From positions 14,236 through 78,235 of the forward strand of contig DATLRP010000032.1 of assembly GCA_035534635.1 (NCBI GenBank): a DNA stretch of 64,000 nucleotides, given 5' to 3'. This document shows, one piece after another, positions 1 through 9,035 of the stretch. How positions within the stretch are numbered: the stretch's first letter is position 1; each line of letters begins with the position of its first letter. The DNA comes from Telmatobacter sp035534635. GTDB lineage: Bacteria > Acidobacteriota > Terriglobia > Terriglobales > Acidobacteriaceae. The notes beneath the pieces are model-generated. The model was not told the origin of the DNA, searched no databases, and saw nothing but the letters and a program-made list of their open reading frames with translations. Made by a program: the position numbers and the translations under genes.

Positions 1-827
1 AGGTCGATTTTGACGAGGAAGCTGTGGCTGGAGGGGTCGGCGGCGGGAACGATTTCAGCGACAGTGCCGGTGAGCGGGGTTGCGCCGGCCGCGTCAACGG
101 CGACGGGCAGCTTCATGCCGAGGTGAACATCAGCGATGGTGGATTCATCCACGTTGACCTGAAGCTGCAGCGGGCCGGACTGGTCGATTTGAAGGATGGG
201 CGCGCCGGGCGAAGCCATGGCACCGGGATCGGCGAGGCGCGCGGTGACCACGCCGGCAAAGGGCGCACGCAGATGCGAATAGCCGAGCGTGGAGCGGGCG
301 GCGAACTCCTGCGCGCGGGCGGCTTTCACCTGCTCCTCAAAGGCCTGCGCACGCCGCGCGCTGGCGACGGCGCGCTGTGAGACCTCGTCCATCTCCTGCG
401 GGCTGACGCTTTTTTCGGCCTGCAGTTTTTGATAGCGGGCGAGGGTGCTTGCGGCGAGCGCGGCGTCGGCTTTGGCTGCGGCCTGCTGGCCCTGCGCGGC
501 CATTACAGCGGCGTGGGCCTGATCCACAGCGGCGCGCAGGGTGGCATCGTCGAGCACGGCGAGAGTCTGGCCGGCGCGGACCGAGTCCCCGGCGTGCACC
601 AGCACTTGCACAATGCGGCCGGAAACCTCTGGCGCAAGCGCCGCGGACTGGCGCGCGTGGAGGGATCCGGTGACGCGTATGGCAGTGGGCAGCGTTCGCC
701 GCACGCTTTGCACCAGGCGCGCGGAGACGGTTGGCGGGTTGGATTGCGCGGTGTTGTCGGCCGGACGGCAGCCGGCAAGCAAGGCCGCGGCGGCGGCCAG
801 CAACGTGAACGATGCGGGACTCTTCAT
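1..827 (-). CDS. RND-type efflux periplasmic adaptor (HlyD/MFP family), C-terminus beyond window
   Basis: Periplasmic adaptor that would link an inner-membrane pump to the TolC-type channel encoded just upstream. Translation from the ATG at 827 begins MKSPASFTLL and reaches a lipobox (LLAGC, Cys near residue 19), so it is probably a lipoprotein. A biotinyl-lipoyl-like half follows (SGRIVQVLVHAGDSVRAGQ), then an alpha-hairpin rich in Ala/Gln and a beta-barrel start (LGYSHLRAPFAGVVTARL). The start overlaps the stop of the upstream channel gene as ATGA, so the two are translationally coupled. The gene is cut by the window edge after about 275 residues; the pump itself is presumably further along. 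Family assignment is firm; substrate unknown. Confidence 0.9.
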   Translation of the reverse strand, partial: MKSPASFTLLAAAAALLAGCRPADNTAQSNPPTVSARLVQSVRRTLPTAIRVTGSLHARQSAALAPEVSGRIVQVLVHAGDSVRAGQTLAVLDDATLRAAVDQAHAAVMAAQGQQAAAKADAALAASTLARYQKLQAEKSVSPQEMDEVSQRAVASARRAQAFEEQVKAARAQEFAARSTLGYSHLRAPFAGVVTARLADPGAMASPGAPILQIDQSGPLQLQVNVDESTIADVHLGMKLPVAVDAAGATPLTGTVAEIVPAADPSSHSFLVKID

Positions 828-2194
828 TGCAGCACCTCCGCCGCATCGGGAGTAAGTGTCCCGGTGGCGAACAGCAGTTGGGCATAGGCCATGGAATTTG
901 CATAGACGGCCTGCCAGTAATTCGCCTGCGCCTGGCGTTCGGCGTCCTCGGCACGCAGCAGATCGGTGATGGTGGCCAGGCCCGCGCCGTAGCGATTGCC
1001 GAGAATGCGCAGGCTCTCGGCAGATTGCGTCATGGCGGCCTGCGCGGTTGCGAGTGAGAGCTGGGCGGTTTGCCGCTGGATGTGCGCCCGGCTGACCTGG
1101 AGCTGCATCCGCTGGCGCGCGGCTTCAAGCTCGGCGGTGACGCGCTGCTTTGCGGCCTTTTGTCTGTCGAGCTCGGCGCGCTTGCCTATGGGCAGAATGT
1201 CGAGGGTGAGCTGCGCACCGGCGACCCAGTGGTTGCCGCCGCTGCCGGTGAAGGTGGGCCGATCCGCCTCCCAGTTGCCATAGGCGGAGATGCGCGGGCC
1301 GAAGTCCGAGCGCGCCGCGCCGACCGCGGCGGACTGCGCCGATTGCGCCTGACCGAGCGCACGCAGATCGGGGCGAGATTTAGCCGCGGCGGCCAGCTCT
1401 TCGTCGAGCGACTGCGCGGGGAAGGTGCGCGGCTCGATGGGCTCGATCGTGGATTCGGGCAAGTCGGGCGCGCCCATGGCGAGGCGCAACTGCGCCCATG
1501 CCAGTTGCACGCCACCCTGCGCGGCGATGAGCTCCTGCTTGCGCGCCGCGGCATTCACCTGCGCGGACATCAGGTCGGAATCGACGGCGAGACCGGCGTG
1601 CACGCGGTCAGAGACCTGCTTGAGGAGCGCCGCGGCGGTCTGCTGCTCATGCTCGGCGACGGCAAGCTGGCGCTCGGCGAAGAGCACGCCCTCGTAGGCC
1701 TCGACCACGTCAAGGACGATCTTCTGGTCAGCAGCTTTGGCGGCGGAGCCGGCGCTTTTGCGCGCGAGATCGGCGGCGCGGATGGTTCGCTGCGTCTTGA
1801 AGGAGTCAAAGGCGAGCCAGGAGCCGGAGAGGCGCGAGGCGAAGTTGCCTACGGGCTGCGGTCGGTTGAGCGCGTTGAGCGCGAAGTCCGCCTGGGTGAA
1901 CTGCCCCTGGCGCAGCCGCGTGCCGAAGGCGTAGACAGGATCGTTGCCGCGTGAGATGTCCTCGTCGAAGTGAAGCTGAGGCAGGCGCGCGGTGCCGGCG
2001 AGCGATGCGCTGGCTCTGGCCTGCTGCGCGTCCGCCTGCGCGATGGCGGCCTGCGGGCTTTGGCCGAGGGCACGGCGAATGGCGTCGCGCAGCGTGAGCG
2101 GCTGCTGCGCGAAGGCCGAAGTGGCGCAGAAGAGCACTGCGAGCAGGGCCGCCGTGGGCGGGCCGAGGCGAGGGACAAAGGTTCGCGTATTCAT
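824..2194 (-). CDS. TolC-family outer membrane efflux protein
   Basis: Outer membrane channel for a tripartite exporter. The 456-residue protein has a signal peptide ending near ATSAFAQQ (about residue 30) and the usual two OEP repeats: the first starts at LTLRDAIRRALGQSPQ and the C-terminal one ends with the typical RYGAGLATITDLLRAEDAE segment. Length matches the family (430-500). It is first in a pair with the adaptor gene (4-base overlap), the order being channel then adaptor. The 224 bases upstream to the divergent sugar porter gene must carry both promoters; I see no convincing -35/-10 pair there. Substrate unknown. Confidence 0.93.
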   Translation of the reverse strand: MNTRTFVPRLGPPTAALLAVLFCATSAFAQQPLTLRDAIRRALGQSPQAAIAQADAQQARASASLAGTARLPQLHFDEDISRGNDPVYAFGTRLRQGQFTQADFALNALNRPQPVGNFASRLSGSWLAFDSFKTQRTIRAADLARKSAGSAAKAADQKIVLDVVEAYEGVLFAERQLAVAEHEQQTAAALLKQVSDRVHAGLAVDSDLMSAQVNAAARKQELIAAQGGVQLAWAQLRLAMGAPDLPESTIEPIEPRTFPAQSLDEELAAAAKSRPDLRALGQAQSAQSAAVGAARSDFGPRISAYGNWEADRPTFTGSGGNHWVAGAQLTLDILPIGKRAELDRQKAAKQRVTAELEAARQRMQLQVSRAHIQRQTAQLSLATAQAAMTQSAESLRILGNRYGAGLATITDLLRAEDAERQAQANYWQAVYANSMAYAQLLFATGTLTPDAAEVLQ

Positions 2195-2418
2195 GCAACT
2201 GATGAAAGTCCCCGCGCGGTGGATTTGTTACAGGATGGGCTCGGAAATTTTGCCACAACGGCGGCGGCGGGTGCATGGAAGGGGGTACGCGGGCTCCGGG
2301 GCGGCGCGGGCAACGGTCCATGTAGACTGGTTGTGCTCTGCCGCAAGCTCCGCGCGGGACAACCCGCCCGGGACGGTCAAGCAACCGGAGAAATCCGGCT
2401 GCCGCGGGCGGAAGCAGC

Positions 2419-4257
2419 ATGGGCAAGGAACCAGACCCGATGAGCACCTCCACTGAAGAAAGCATGAAGCGGCCGGACGGGCCGAAACCGGAGAGCAAGC
2501 GCGCCTACAACCTGTTTTTGCTGATGGTGGCGGGGCTCGGCGGCCTGCTCTACGGCGTGGATGTGGGCATTATCGGCGGGGCGCTGCCCTATCTGCAGGC
2601 GACTTCGCACCTGACCAACGCGCAGCTCTCCATTATTGTGGCGGCGGTGCTGCTGGGCACCGTGATTTCGTCGCTCTTCGCGGGCGTGATCGCCGACTGG
2701 ATGGGGCGCAAGCCGTTCATGGTGCTGAGCGGCGTGACCTTTGTCATCAGCATTCCGGTCATCGCGCTTTCGCAGGGCTACGCGCCGCTGTTTTTCGGGC
2801 GACTGCTGCAAGGGACGAGCGGCGGCTTCATCGGCGTGGTGGTGCCGCTCTATCTTGCCGAGTGCCTGACGGCGGAGAAGCGCGGAAAGGGGACGGGCAT
2901 CTTCCAGTGGCTGCTGACGCTGGGACTCTTCGCGGCGGCGCTGGTGGGCATCTACTACAGCTACCGCGTGGCGAACGTGACGCGGCTGGGCGATGCGAAG
3001 GCGCTCTTCGATTTCCAGAACCAGGCCTGGCGGCGGATCTTCTGGGTCTCGCTGCCGCCGGGGGTGCTGTTTGTGATTGGCAGCCTGCTGGTGGGCGAGT
3101 CGCCGCGGTGGCTTTACAGCAAGGGCCGCCGGAAGCAGGCTGAAGCGGCGCTGCTGCGCTCGCGCACGCCGGAGCAGGCCGCGCTGGAGTTCCGCGAAAT
3201 GGAAGACGCGGCGCGGGAGACGCGGATGCGCCGCGGCACGGGCGAGGTGGTGGACGACTCGCTGCTGCGGCGCAAGTACGTGATCCCGTTTCTGCTGGCA
3301 TGCGTGATTCTGTTCTGCAACACGGCCACGGGCATCAACTCGCTCATCGGCTTCAACACGGAGATTCTGCTGCAAAGCGGACTCAACGACCTGCAGGCGC
3401 ATTGGGGCTACGTAATTTTCACGGCCTTCAATTTTGTGATGACGATGATTGGCGTGATGCTGGTGGACCGCAAGGGGCGCAAGTTCCTGCTGGTGCTGGG
3501 CACGGCCGGCATTATTGTTTCGCTTGTGACGGTGGGCGCGATGTTCCTGGGCACCGAGCACGCGAGCATCGATTGCCACAGACTGATCCAGCAGGCGGTG
3601 GCGACCGACCAATCGCTGACCTTGCACTTTACGCCGCAGGAGGCCGAGAAACTGCTGGCCACGTCGGACTACTCGGGCAATGCGATTGAGGCAGGCCGCG
3701 CGTCGTTCGCGGTGATTTACTCCTATGGCGGCTTTACGGCCACCACGAGCTACGTGCGCTCAGACGATCCGGGCGCAGCGCCCTTGCGCATCACGCGCTC
3801 GAGCGCCGTGCCCGCCAACAAGGTGGAGGCCTTGTTTCAGAATCCATTCGCGAACCTTGAGGCCGCGCGGACCGCGCCGCTGCACATTGACAAGGCCATT
3901 CTGAGTCCGGTTCCGAACCAGCATCACGGATGGCTGATCGCGCTGGGGCTGTATGCGTTTGTGTCGTTTTACGCAATGGGGCCGGGAGTGTGCGTATGGC
4001 TGGCGCTGAGCGAGCTGATGCCGACGCGCATTCGCTCCAACGGCATGAGCATCGCGCTGGTGATCAACCAGCTTGTCGCCGCCACGCTGGCGGCCATTTT
4101 TCTGCCCTTCGTCAGCAAGTACGGCTACTCGTCCATCTTCTTTCTCTTCGCGGGCTTCACGGTGATCTATTTCCTGACGGCGGCGTTCCTGCTGCCGGAG
4201 ACCAAGGGCAAGACGCTGGAAGAGATCGAGGCTCACTTTGAGGGCACTGGCGCTTAG
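2419..4257 (+). CDS. MFS sugar porter with a ~120-residue extra loop
   Basis: Inner-membrane sugar:H+ symporter or facilitator of the major facilitator superfamily. Visible sugar-porter signatures: DWMGRKPF after TM2, GESPRWL at the end of the first half, DRKGRKFL after TM8 and LPETKGKTLEE at the C-terminus. At 612 residues it is well above the usual 450-500 because about 120 residues (roughly 378-500) are inserted between the apparent TM9 and TM10; this stretch is hydrophilic and should face the periplasm. An alternative start lies at 2440 (MSTSTEE). It is divergent from the exporter genes and appears monocistronic. Specific sugar cannot be told. Confidence 0.93.
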   Translation: MGKEPDPMSTSTEESMKRPDGPKPESKRAYNLFLLMVAGLGGLLYGVDVGIIGGALPYLQATSHLTNAQLSIIVAAVLLGTVISSLFAGVIADWMGRKPFMVLSGVTFVISIPVIALSQGYAPLFFGRLLQGTSGGFIGVVVPLYLAECLTAEKRGKGTGIFQWLLTLGLFAAALVGIYYSYRVANVTRLGDAKALFDFQNQAWRRIFWVSLPPGVLFVIGSLLVGESPRWLYSKGRRKQAEAALLRSRTPEQAALEFREMEDAARETRMRRGTGEVVDDSLLRRKYVIPFLLACVILFCNTATGINSLIGFNTEILLQSGLNDLQAHWGYVIFTAFNFVMTMIGVMLVDRKGRKFLLVLGTAGIIVSLVTVGAMFLGTEHASIDCHRLIQQAVATDQSLTLHFTPQEAEKLLATSDYSGNAIEAGRASFAVIYSYGGFTATTSYVRSDDPGAAPLRITRSSAVPANKVEALFQNPFANLEAARTAPLHIDKAILSPVPNQHHGWLIALGLYAFVSFYAMGPGVCVWLALSELMPTRIRSNGMSIALVINQLVAATLAAIFLPFVSKYGYSSIFFLFAGFTVIYFLTAAFLLPETKGKTLEEIEAHFEGTGA

Positions 4258-4302
4258 ACCGGTCCGCAGTTCATGCGTACGTTTCTTGCGGTCCTGCAAT
4301 CT

Positions 4303-4325
4303 GGCTTTTCCTTGAGTGAAAAGCC
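4303..4325. terminator. Stem-loop between convergent genes
   Basis: GGCTTTTC pairs perfectly with GAAAAGCC across a 7-base loop (CTTGAGT), giving an 8-bp stem midway between the 3' ends of the sugar porter gene and the convergent secreted-protein gene. No clean T-tract follows on either strand, so it may be a weak bidirectional terminator or a 3'-end stabilising hairpin. Confidence 0.4.
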
Positions 4326-4378
4326 CCTTGATCGCTGTGCCCCCGGGAATACAGCAACTGCGAAACCGACGTAGAGTG

Positions 4379-7081
4379 TCAGGGTTGCGGCGCTGGCTGG
4401 GTGGTGGCGGGCGGGGTCGCGTTCGAGTCAGCGGGTTTTGCCGAAGATTTCGCCACGGATTGGGCGGAGCTCGCGGCAGGCCGGGAGGCGTCCGGAGCGG
4501 CTTCCGGCGAGTTCGAGCCCGAGCCCTGAGCCTGAGGCTGGGCCGCGGATGCGGCGGGCGGATGCGCGCCTGAGCCTGCGGAGGATTGCGGAGCGCGCGT
4601 ATCACCGGGCTCTTCCGTGGGCGTCGTGGAGGGAATGGTTGCCGGCGGAGCAAGCGGGCTGTGGATGGCGATGAGGGAGATGGGCAGGGAGAGGATCTGG
4701 ACGGTCTGCGGATCGTCACGGAGCTTGAGGTAAAGGATGCCGTCCGCGGGATGGGGCACGGTGAGCTGGGTTCCGGTGAAGTCGGGCGGTACGTCGGTGG
4801 AGGTTTCAAAATCCGGCGAGGACGAGAACGATGCGGCCAGGAAAAGATTGCTGCCGGTCAGCAGGCAGGGCCGGGAAAGCAAGCGGGTGCAACGCAGCTC
4901 CTTGAAGCCGGGAATGCGAACCAGCGTGCCGAGGGGGATCCAGTCGCCGGCCACGCCCTGGGCGGAGACGGCGCGGATGCGGACCGGGCCGAAGGCGGAA
5001 GCGCCGAAGCGGGCCATCGGCTCCACCACGCCGAGGGCCGTGTGAGCGTCCTCAAGCATCAGGCTGCCGTCGGCGAGGGTGAGCGTGGTGTGGAAGCTGT
5101 TGTCGGGGGCGGCCACCTCAACGGATTCCGTGCGGGGAAAGCTGATGGGCGTTTTGGAGCGGAGGAAAAAGACGAGGCGGCGATCGATAGGCAGATCGTC
5201 CGGGCTGCCGAGGTGGACGAGCGAAGGCGCGTCTTCGGCCACATCCTGCGTGCCCTTGCTGAGCAGCGTAATCTGCGGCCGAGGAGGATTCACGGTGACC
5301 TGCACGTGGAGGCGGCGGCCGTCGCGCAGCTCCACGTGGGCGACGTAATGGCGGCCGGCCTCGAGGCCGGCGGTGGAGCTGTCGCCCTTCATGGCCAGGC
5401 GGTCTGTGTCCCGCACGCGGCTGAGGCCATTGGGCAGCCAGTGAATGCCGTCGAGCGAAACTTTGGCGACCTCATCCATGCGCGTTCCTGTGAGGACGGC
5501 GTCCAATTCGCCGGCGTTGAGGGTGAGCCGGTCGAGCGAGGCGGCCTCAGCATAGGCCATGAGCGCAATCGAGTCCGGTTTGGCGAGTCCGAATTGATGG
5601 ATGCGAATCTTCACCGAGCCGGGCGCGGCATGCTGCATGGGTATGGAGACCTGCAGGAGGTCGGGCCTGGTGGATTTCCAGGTGAGCGGCAGCACCTGGC
5701 CGGAGGCGGTCTGCCCGTCCACACGGTCGACGCACTGCGTGTTTTCGCCTTCGATGTGGAGCATGTCCTCGCGACCGACCACGAGGGCCGACTGGTCACC
5801 GGGCGCCACGCTCCAGCCGTCGGGCTGCGAGAAACGCAGGCGGTAGCGGGGGCCCTCCCAGTCGTCAAAGCCCCATTTGCCGCGGACCACGGCGGTGACC
5901 TCGCTGCGCGGCAGCATCGGAACCGGACGCTGAAGGACAAGTCCGCCCAAGGCCGCATCGGCTTTGAGGGGAAGGTTGATGTCGCCCTTTCCGGTGGGGA
6001 TCTGCAGGGTCAGGTCGTGGGCGAACTGGGTGGCCAGCGCCAGCGGCGCGCCCTCGGCGGGCAGCAACAGGCCCGGCTGCTGGGCGCAGAAGGTGGCCGC
6101 GGGATCCACCGGATGCAGCGGCGGCATGACGGCCCGGCCCACGGGCGGCAGCGCAATGACCACCACGGACTTGGGATTGCGAAACGACGGAGGAACGCTG
6201 AGGCGGAGGTTGAGCGTATCTTCGCGGGGCAGGGCGAGCGCGGGGATGTACTGGTAATGCGCGATGTGGAGCGAGGCGAGGATGCGCGCGGTGTCCAGGA
6301 TGGCGCCGATGTAAGGGCTGTAAGCGCCTGCCCCGCCCATGGACGAGTAAGCAATCTGATTCATCAGGTCCACGGTGGAGCCGCTGGTGAGCTGCGAAAC
6401 GCGGGACTGCGTGTTGGCGTCGTCCATCACCAAACCCTCAGTGTGCTGCGAGAGGCAGGAAGACTGCTGCTCCACGGGACGCTGGAAACACTCCTTGTTG
6501 ACCTTGATGCCGAGACTGCGCGCGGCCATTTCGGCGCGCTCTTTCAGGGCCTTGGGGTCAGTTTGCGAGGTGGTCTTGATTTCGTTGAGATAGTCGTCGA
6601 GACGCATGCGGTCCAAGCTTGCCGCCTGCAGGTCCTGGTTGGCGCGGACGAAGGTGCCGGGGCGTCCGCGCACGGTGTCGCGCAGGGTGCTGAAGTCGCC
6701 GCCGGTGGCCGGAGCAAGAAAGACGAGAGCCTGCTCGGCCTCGTCAGGCACGGTGACAAAGACGCCCTCCTCGCGGACCTTGCGCGACCAGGCGTCGACG
6801 CGGGTGAACCACTCCGGCGGAGGGGGATTGGTGGTGCCGCGCAGGAAGGCGATCACCAGCACGAAATGCTCGGACTGGCTCTTGGGCAGGTCGGGATGGA
6901 TCCACAGCCGGTCACCAGGCAGCAGGTTGGGCACCTGGCCGATGGGCAGGGTGACCTGACCTCGTTTGACGTGGACATCCACCTTGGGACCCGCGAGATC
7001 GAAGGCCTGGGCATTGGCGAGCAGCCCCGAAAGGACCCACAGAGACGACAAAAAGAAAAGTGAAGCAAAACGGCGCTGCAT
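4379..7081 (-). CDS. Large secreted protein of unknown function with Pro/Ala/Ser-rich tail
   Basis: I do not recognise this protein. From the ATG at 7081 it starts MQRRFASLFFLSSLWVLSG with a clear signal peptide cut near ANAQA; an in-frame upstream start at 7144 would bury this signal, so 7081 is preferred (900 residues). The mature part looks mainly beta: repeated stretches such as VDVHVKRGQVTLPIGQ and RHYVAHVELRDGRRLHVQVT resemble extracellular Ig-like or carbohydrate-binding folds, but no catalytic motif is evident. The last ~90 residues are low-complexity Pro/Ala/Ser/Thr, like a flexible cell-envelope linker. It stands alone, convergent with the sugar porter. The long open frame on the opposite strand is a GC artefact. 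Confidence 0.85.
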   Translation of the reverse strand: MQRRFASLFFLSSLWVLSGLLANAQAFDLAGPKVDVHVKRGQVTLPIGQVPNLLPGDRLWIHPDLPKSQSEHFVLVIAFLRGTTNPPPPEWFTRVDAWSRKVREEGVFVTVPDEAEQALVFLAPATGGDFSTLRDTVRGRPGTFVRANQDLQAASLDRMRLDDYLNEIKTTSQTDPKALKERAEMAARSLGIKVNKECFQRPVEQQSSCLSQHTEGLVMDDANTQSRVSQLTSGSTVDLMNQIAYSSMGGAGAYSPYIGAILDTARILASLHIAHYQYIPALALPREDTLNLRLSVPPSFRNPKSVVVIALPPVGRAVMPPLHPVDPAATFCAQQPGLLLPAEGAPLALATQFAHDLTLQIPTGKGDINLPLKADAALGGLVLQRPVPMLPRSEVTAVVRGKWGFDDWEGPRYRLRFSQPDGWSVAPGDQSALVVGREDMLHIEGENTQCVDRVDGQTASGQVLPLTWKSTRPDLLQVSIPMQHAAPGSVKIRIHQFGLAKPDSIALMAYAEAASLDRLTLNAGELDAVLTGTRMDEVAKVSLDGIHWLPNGLSRVRDTDRLAMKGDSSTAGLEAGRHYVAHVELRDGRRLHVQVTVNPPRPQITLLSKGTQDVAEDAPSLVHLGSPDDLPIDRRLVFFLRSKTPISFPRTESVEVAAPDNSFHTTLTLADGSLMLEDAHTALGVVEPMARFGASAFGPVRIRAVSAQGVAGDWIPLGTLVRIPGFKELRCTRLLSRPCLLTGSNLFLAASFSSSPDFETSTDVPPDFTGTQLTVPHPADGILYLKLRDDPQTVQILSLPISLIAIHSPLAPPATIPSTTPTEEPGDTRAPQSSAGSGAHPPAASAAQPQAQGSGSNSPEAAPDASRPAASSAQSVAKSSAKPADSNATPPATTQPAPQP

Positions 7082-7348
7082 ATTTCTATTGTACGAAGGA
7101 GAAGTGGAAAAGAAATCAGGGGGGGCGATTGCGTGGGTGTACAAAGGGGCGATGCGGGGTTGCCTGTATTGAATCAGTAACTACCCTCCTGCTCCAGGAT
7201 GGTATAAAAAGGCTCGCGGGTTACCGGGAAATGCTTGCCAGATCGCATTCTCTGCGATACGGTGACAGCGTATCTAACTATGGGTTGTCAGGTTCCCCGA
7301 ACTGGCCCCCGCCTTGCCAGAATAAAAGACTTATAGGGAGAAGAAGCC

Positions 7349-8080
7349 ATGAAATCCCCTCGAGCCGCGCCAGGCGGCGTCGACGTCAGCCATCTGAGCA
7401 TCCCGGATGCGGAAGAGACAATTGAAGAAGCTCTGAACGAACTAAGTTACTCGCAGGACCCGGGATTGGCGCGGGCCTTGCAGTTTCTTGCGCCGGCCGG
7501 CTACCAGGCCATTGTGGAGTTGTGCGGCGAAAATGGGCGCAGCAAGCGCCGCAACGCCTCGGCGGCAAGCTGGTCGCCTGAGGACGATGAAGTGCGCATT
7601 TACTTTGAACGGTTGGACGAGGGCGGCGCCGCTCCCCGGATGGTGCGCGCGCCCCGCGCCGCGATGGACGCACACGATGACGAGGACGACGACAGCCAGC
7701 AGGATCTGCTGGGAAGCGACATGGAGGCGCGGATCCTGGAGCGCATCAGGGAGTTGTGCGGCGCGCTGGCCGAGGCCGAGCGGGGCGGGCACGCGTTCAT
7801 CGCGCTCAAGTGGTTTCGCGACTCGTTTTTGCCGCGCAAGACCTTCCGCTGGAACCAGCATCCGGAGTCGCGGCAGGCGGTGCTGGCCGAGGCGATTCAA
7901 CGCGGCGTCATTCTGACCAGCAAGATCGCGAATCCCAAATCGCCCGCCTATCCCACCACGACCATCCGGCTGAACCGCGCCGAGGGGGGCGTTCCGGACG
8001 AGGCGCAGCGCTTCCATCCCGTGGCCGTGCAGGGCGGCTCCATTGTGGAGACGATTGAGGAAGAGCGGGGAGAGGAGTGA
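7349..8080 (+). CDS. Unknown acidic protein coupled to a PIN-domain gene
   Basis: A 243-residue protein I cannot assign. The N-terminal ~85 residues are mixed alpha/beta, followed by a very acidic linker (AHDDEDDDSQQD, about residues 109-120). The C-terminal part (about 125-215) begins with a long helix (EARILERIRELCGALAEAE), then FIALKWFRDSFLPRKTFRW and a strand-like end PAYPTTTIRLNR, a layout reminiscent of a winged helix. A GGGAG ribosome binding site lies at 7337-7341. Its TGA stop overlaps the GTG start of the PIN gene (GTGA), the arrangement typical of toxin-antitoxin or enzyme-partner pairs, so it may regulate or guide the PIN protein. It is longer than usual VapB antitoxins (about 80 residues) and lacks an obvious AbrB or ribbon-helix-helix motif. 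Confidence 0.85.
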   Translation: MKSPRAAPGGVDVSHLSIPDAEETIEEALNELSYSQDPGLARALQFLAPAGYQAIVELCGENGRSKRRNASAASWSPEDDEVRIYFERLDEGGAAPRMVRAPRAAMDAHDDEDDDSQQDLLGSDMEARILERIRELCGALAEAERGGHAFIALKWFRDSFLPRKTFRWNQHPESRQAVLAEAIQRGVILTSKIANPKSPAYPTTTIRLNRAEGGVPDEAQRFHPVAVQGGSIVETIEEERGEE

Positions 8081-8553
8081 GCTGCTACTTCCTGGAGACG
8101 ACGGCCTTTGCCCGGCTCTTTGTGCGGGAGGCGGGAACCGAGGCCCTGATGCGGCTGATGGAGACCGTGGAGGATAACCGCAAGCTGATCGCAGCTTCAT
8201 CGCCGCTGGAAGTACATGCGGCGATCCGGCGGCGGGAACGGGCGGGCGGCATGAGCGCCGGGGACGCGACGGCGGCGCTGGAGATGTTGAATGCCGAGTC
8301 GGCCCGCATAGTGCAGGAACCGCTGAACCCGTCGGTTCTGGAGACGGCGCGGCTGCTGCTGGACCGCACCGCCATGCGCTGGCCGGACGCCGTGCAACTG
8401 GGCGCGGCGATGGTGGCGCGGGATATGTTTCAGGGAACGGAGATTGTGTTTGTCTCCGCCTCAGAGCCGATGCGGGAAGCCGCGCGCGCCGAGGGCTTCA
8501 GCGTGCTGGATCCGGCAAAAGAAGTAGACCTGCATGTCGCGGAGGCTCAGTAG
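8077..8553 (+). CDS. PIN-domain protein (VapC-like) with altered acidic residues
   Basis: PIN-domain fold, normally a Mg-dependent ribonuclease of VapC type. The start is GTG at 8077, overlapping the upstream stop and preceded by GGGGAGAGGA. The 158 residues show the PIN pattern: strand 1 YFLETTAFARLFVRE, the second acidic site in SPLEVHAAI (Glu45), the third in RWPDAVQLGAAM (Asp104), and the final strand IVFVSASEPMREAA. Two positions are unusual: the first catalytic Asp is Glu7, and the fourth, normally Asp in a xADE context, is Ser129 followed by Glu130. The enzyme may therefore be inactive or altered. It forms a two-gene unit with the preceding unknown protein. Confidence 0.85.
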   Translation: MSCYFLETTAFARLFVREAGTEALMRLMETVEDNRKLIAASSPLEVHAAIRRRERAGGMSAGDATAALEMLNAESARIVQEPLNPSVLETARLLLDRTAMRWPDAVQLGAAMVARDMFQGTEIVFVSASEPMREAARAEGFSVLDPAKEVDLHVAEAQ

Positions 8554-8605
8554 AAGTTACCGCAGCCGATTTTTTTAAAAATGCCCTGAGTGGTCGCCGT
8601 CGCGT

Positions 8606-9016
8606 TTACCGGGCGCCGTGCTCCAATTGCCTTTGGTATTCCGCGCTGTCGAAGTAGCCACGCGAGGATGCGATGAGACCATCGACGCCGATGCGCCATT
8701 GCTCGAAACCGCTGATGCGCACTCGATGTCCGGTGCCGCCCGGCCCGGCATGGATGCCGAGCAACGTCCAGTGGTATTCGGTTTCGTCGCCGCGGATGAG
8801 GATGTCATCCATCTCAACCCGCAGGTTGGGAAACGCCGTCATGAAGGATTGAGCGGCCTCCGTGATGGCGCTGCGCCCGACGGCAGGAGTGCCACCGTTG
8901 ACGGTCAGCGAACCGGTGGGCGCGAAGAAGCCCGCCACACTCGCGGCGTCCTGACTGCACCAGGCTGCGGTGTAGCGTGCTGCAAAATCCCGCACTTGGG
9001 CAAGGTCCATTTGCAT
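8606..9016 (-). CDS. SnoaL-like / NTF2-fold protein
   Basis: A 136-residue cone-shaped NTF2-like protein, with VRDFAARYTAAWCSQDAASVAGFFAPTG at the N-terminus and FEQWRIGVDGLIASSRGYFD near the end, characteristic of SnoaL/SgcJ-type proteins. Family members include ketosteroid isomerase-like enzymes and small-molecule-binding proteins, so the reaction cannot be predicted. Start at 9016 (MQMDLAQ) follows GGGGCGG closely; 9010 (MDLAQ) is possible. It lies 19 bases after prephenate dehydrogenase on the same strand and is probably the last gene of the aromatic operon. A T7/A5 tract at about 8570-8580 lies between it and the convergent PIN gene. Confidence 0.85.
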   Translation of the reverse strand: MQMDLAQVRDFAARYTAAWCSQDAASVAGFFAPTGSLTVNGGTPAVGRSAITEAAQSFMTAFPNLRVEMDDILIRGDETEYHWTLLGIHAGPGGTGHRVRISGFEQWRIGVDGLIASSRGYFDSAEYQRQLEHGAR

Positions 9017-9035
9017 CCGCCCCGATGGTATCAGG

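Noticed and set aside
2377..3627. 416-codon minus-strand frame opposite the sugar porter
   Set aside because: Arg/His/Gln-rich and motif-free; the plus strand encodes a canonical MFS protein.
4586..7063. 825-codon open frame on the plus strand opposite the secreted-protein gene
   Set aside because: Its translation is Gly/Arg/Ala/His-rich without motifs, as expected for the antisense of a GC-rich gene.
8565..8582. T7/A5 tract between the PIN gene and the SnoaL-like gene as a terminator
   Set aside because: No stable stem precedes the tract on either strand.
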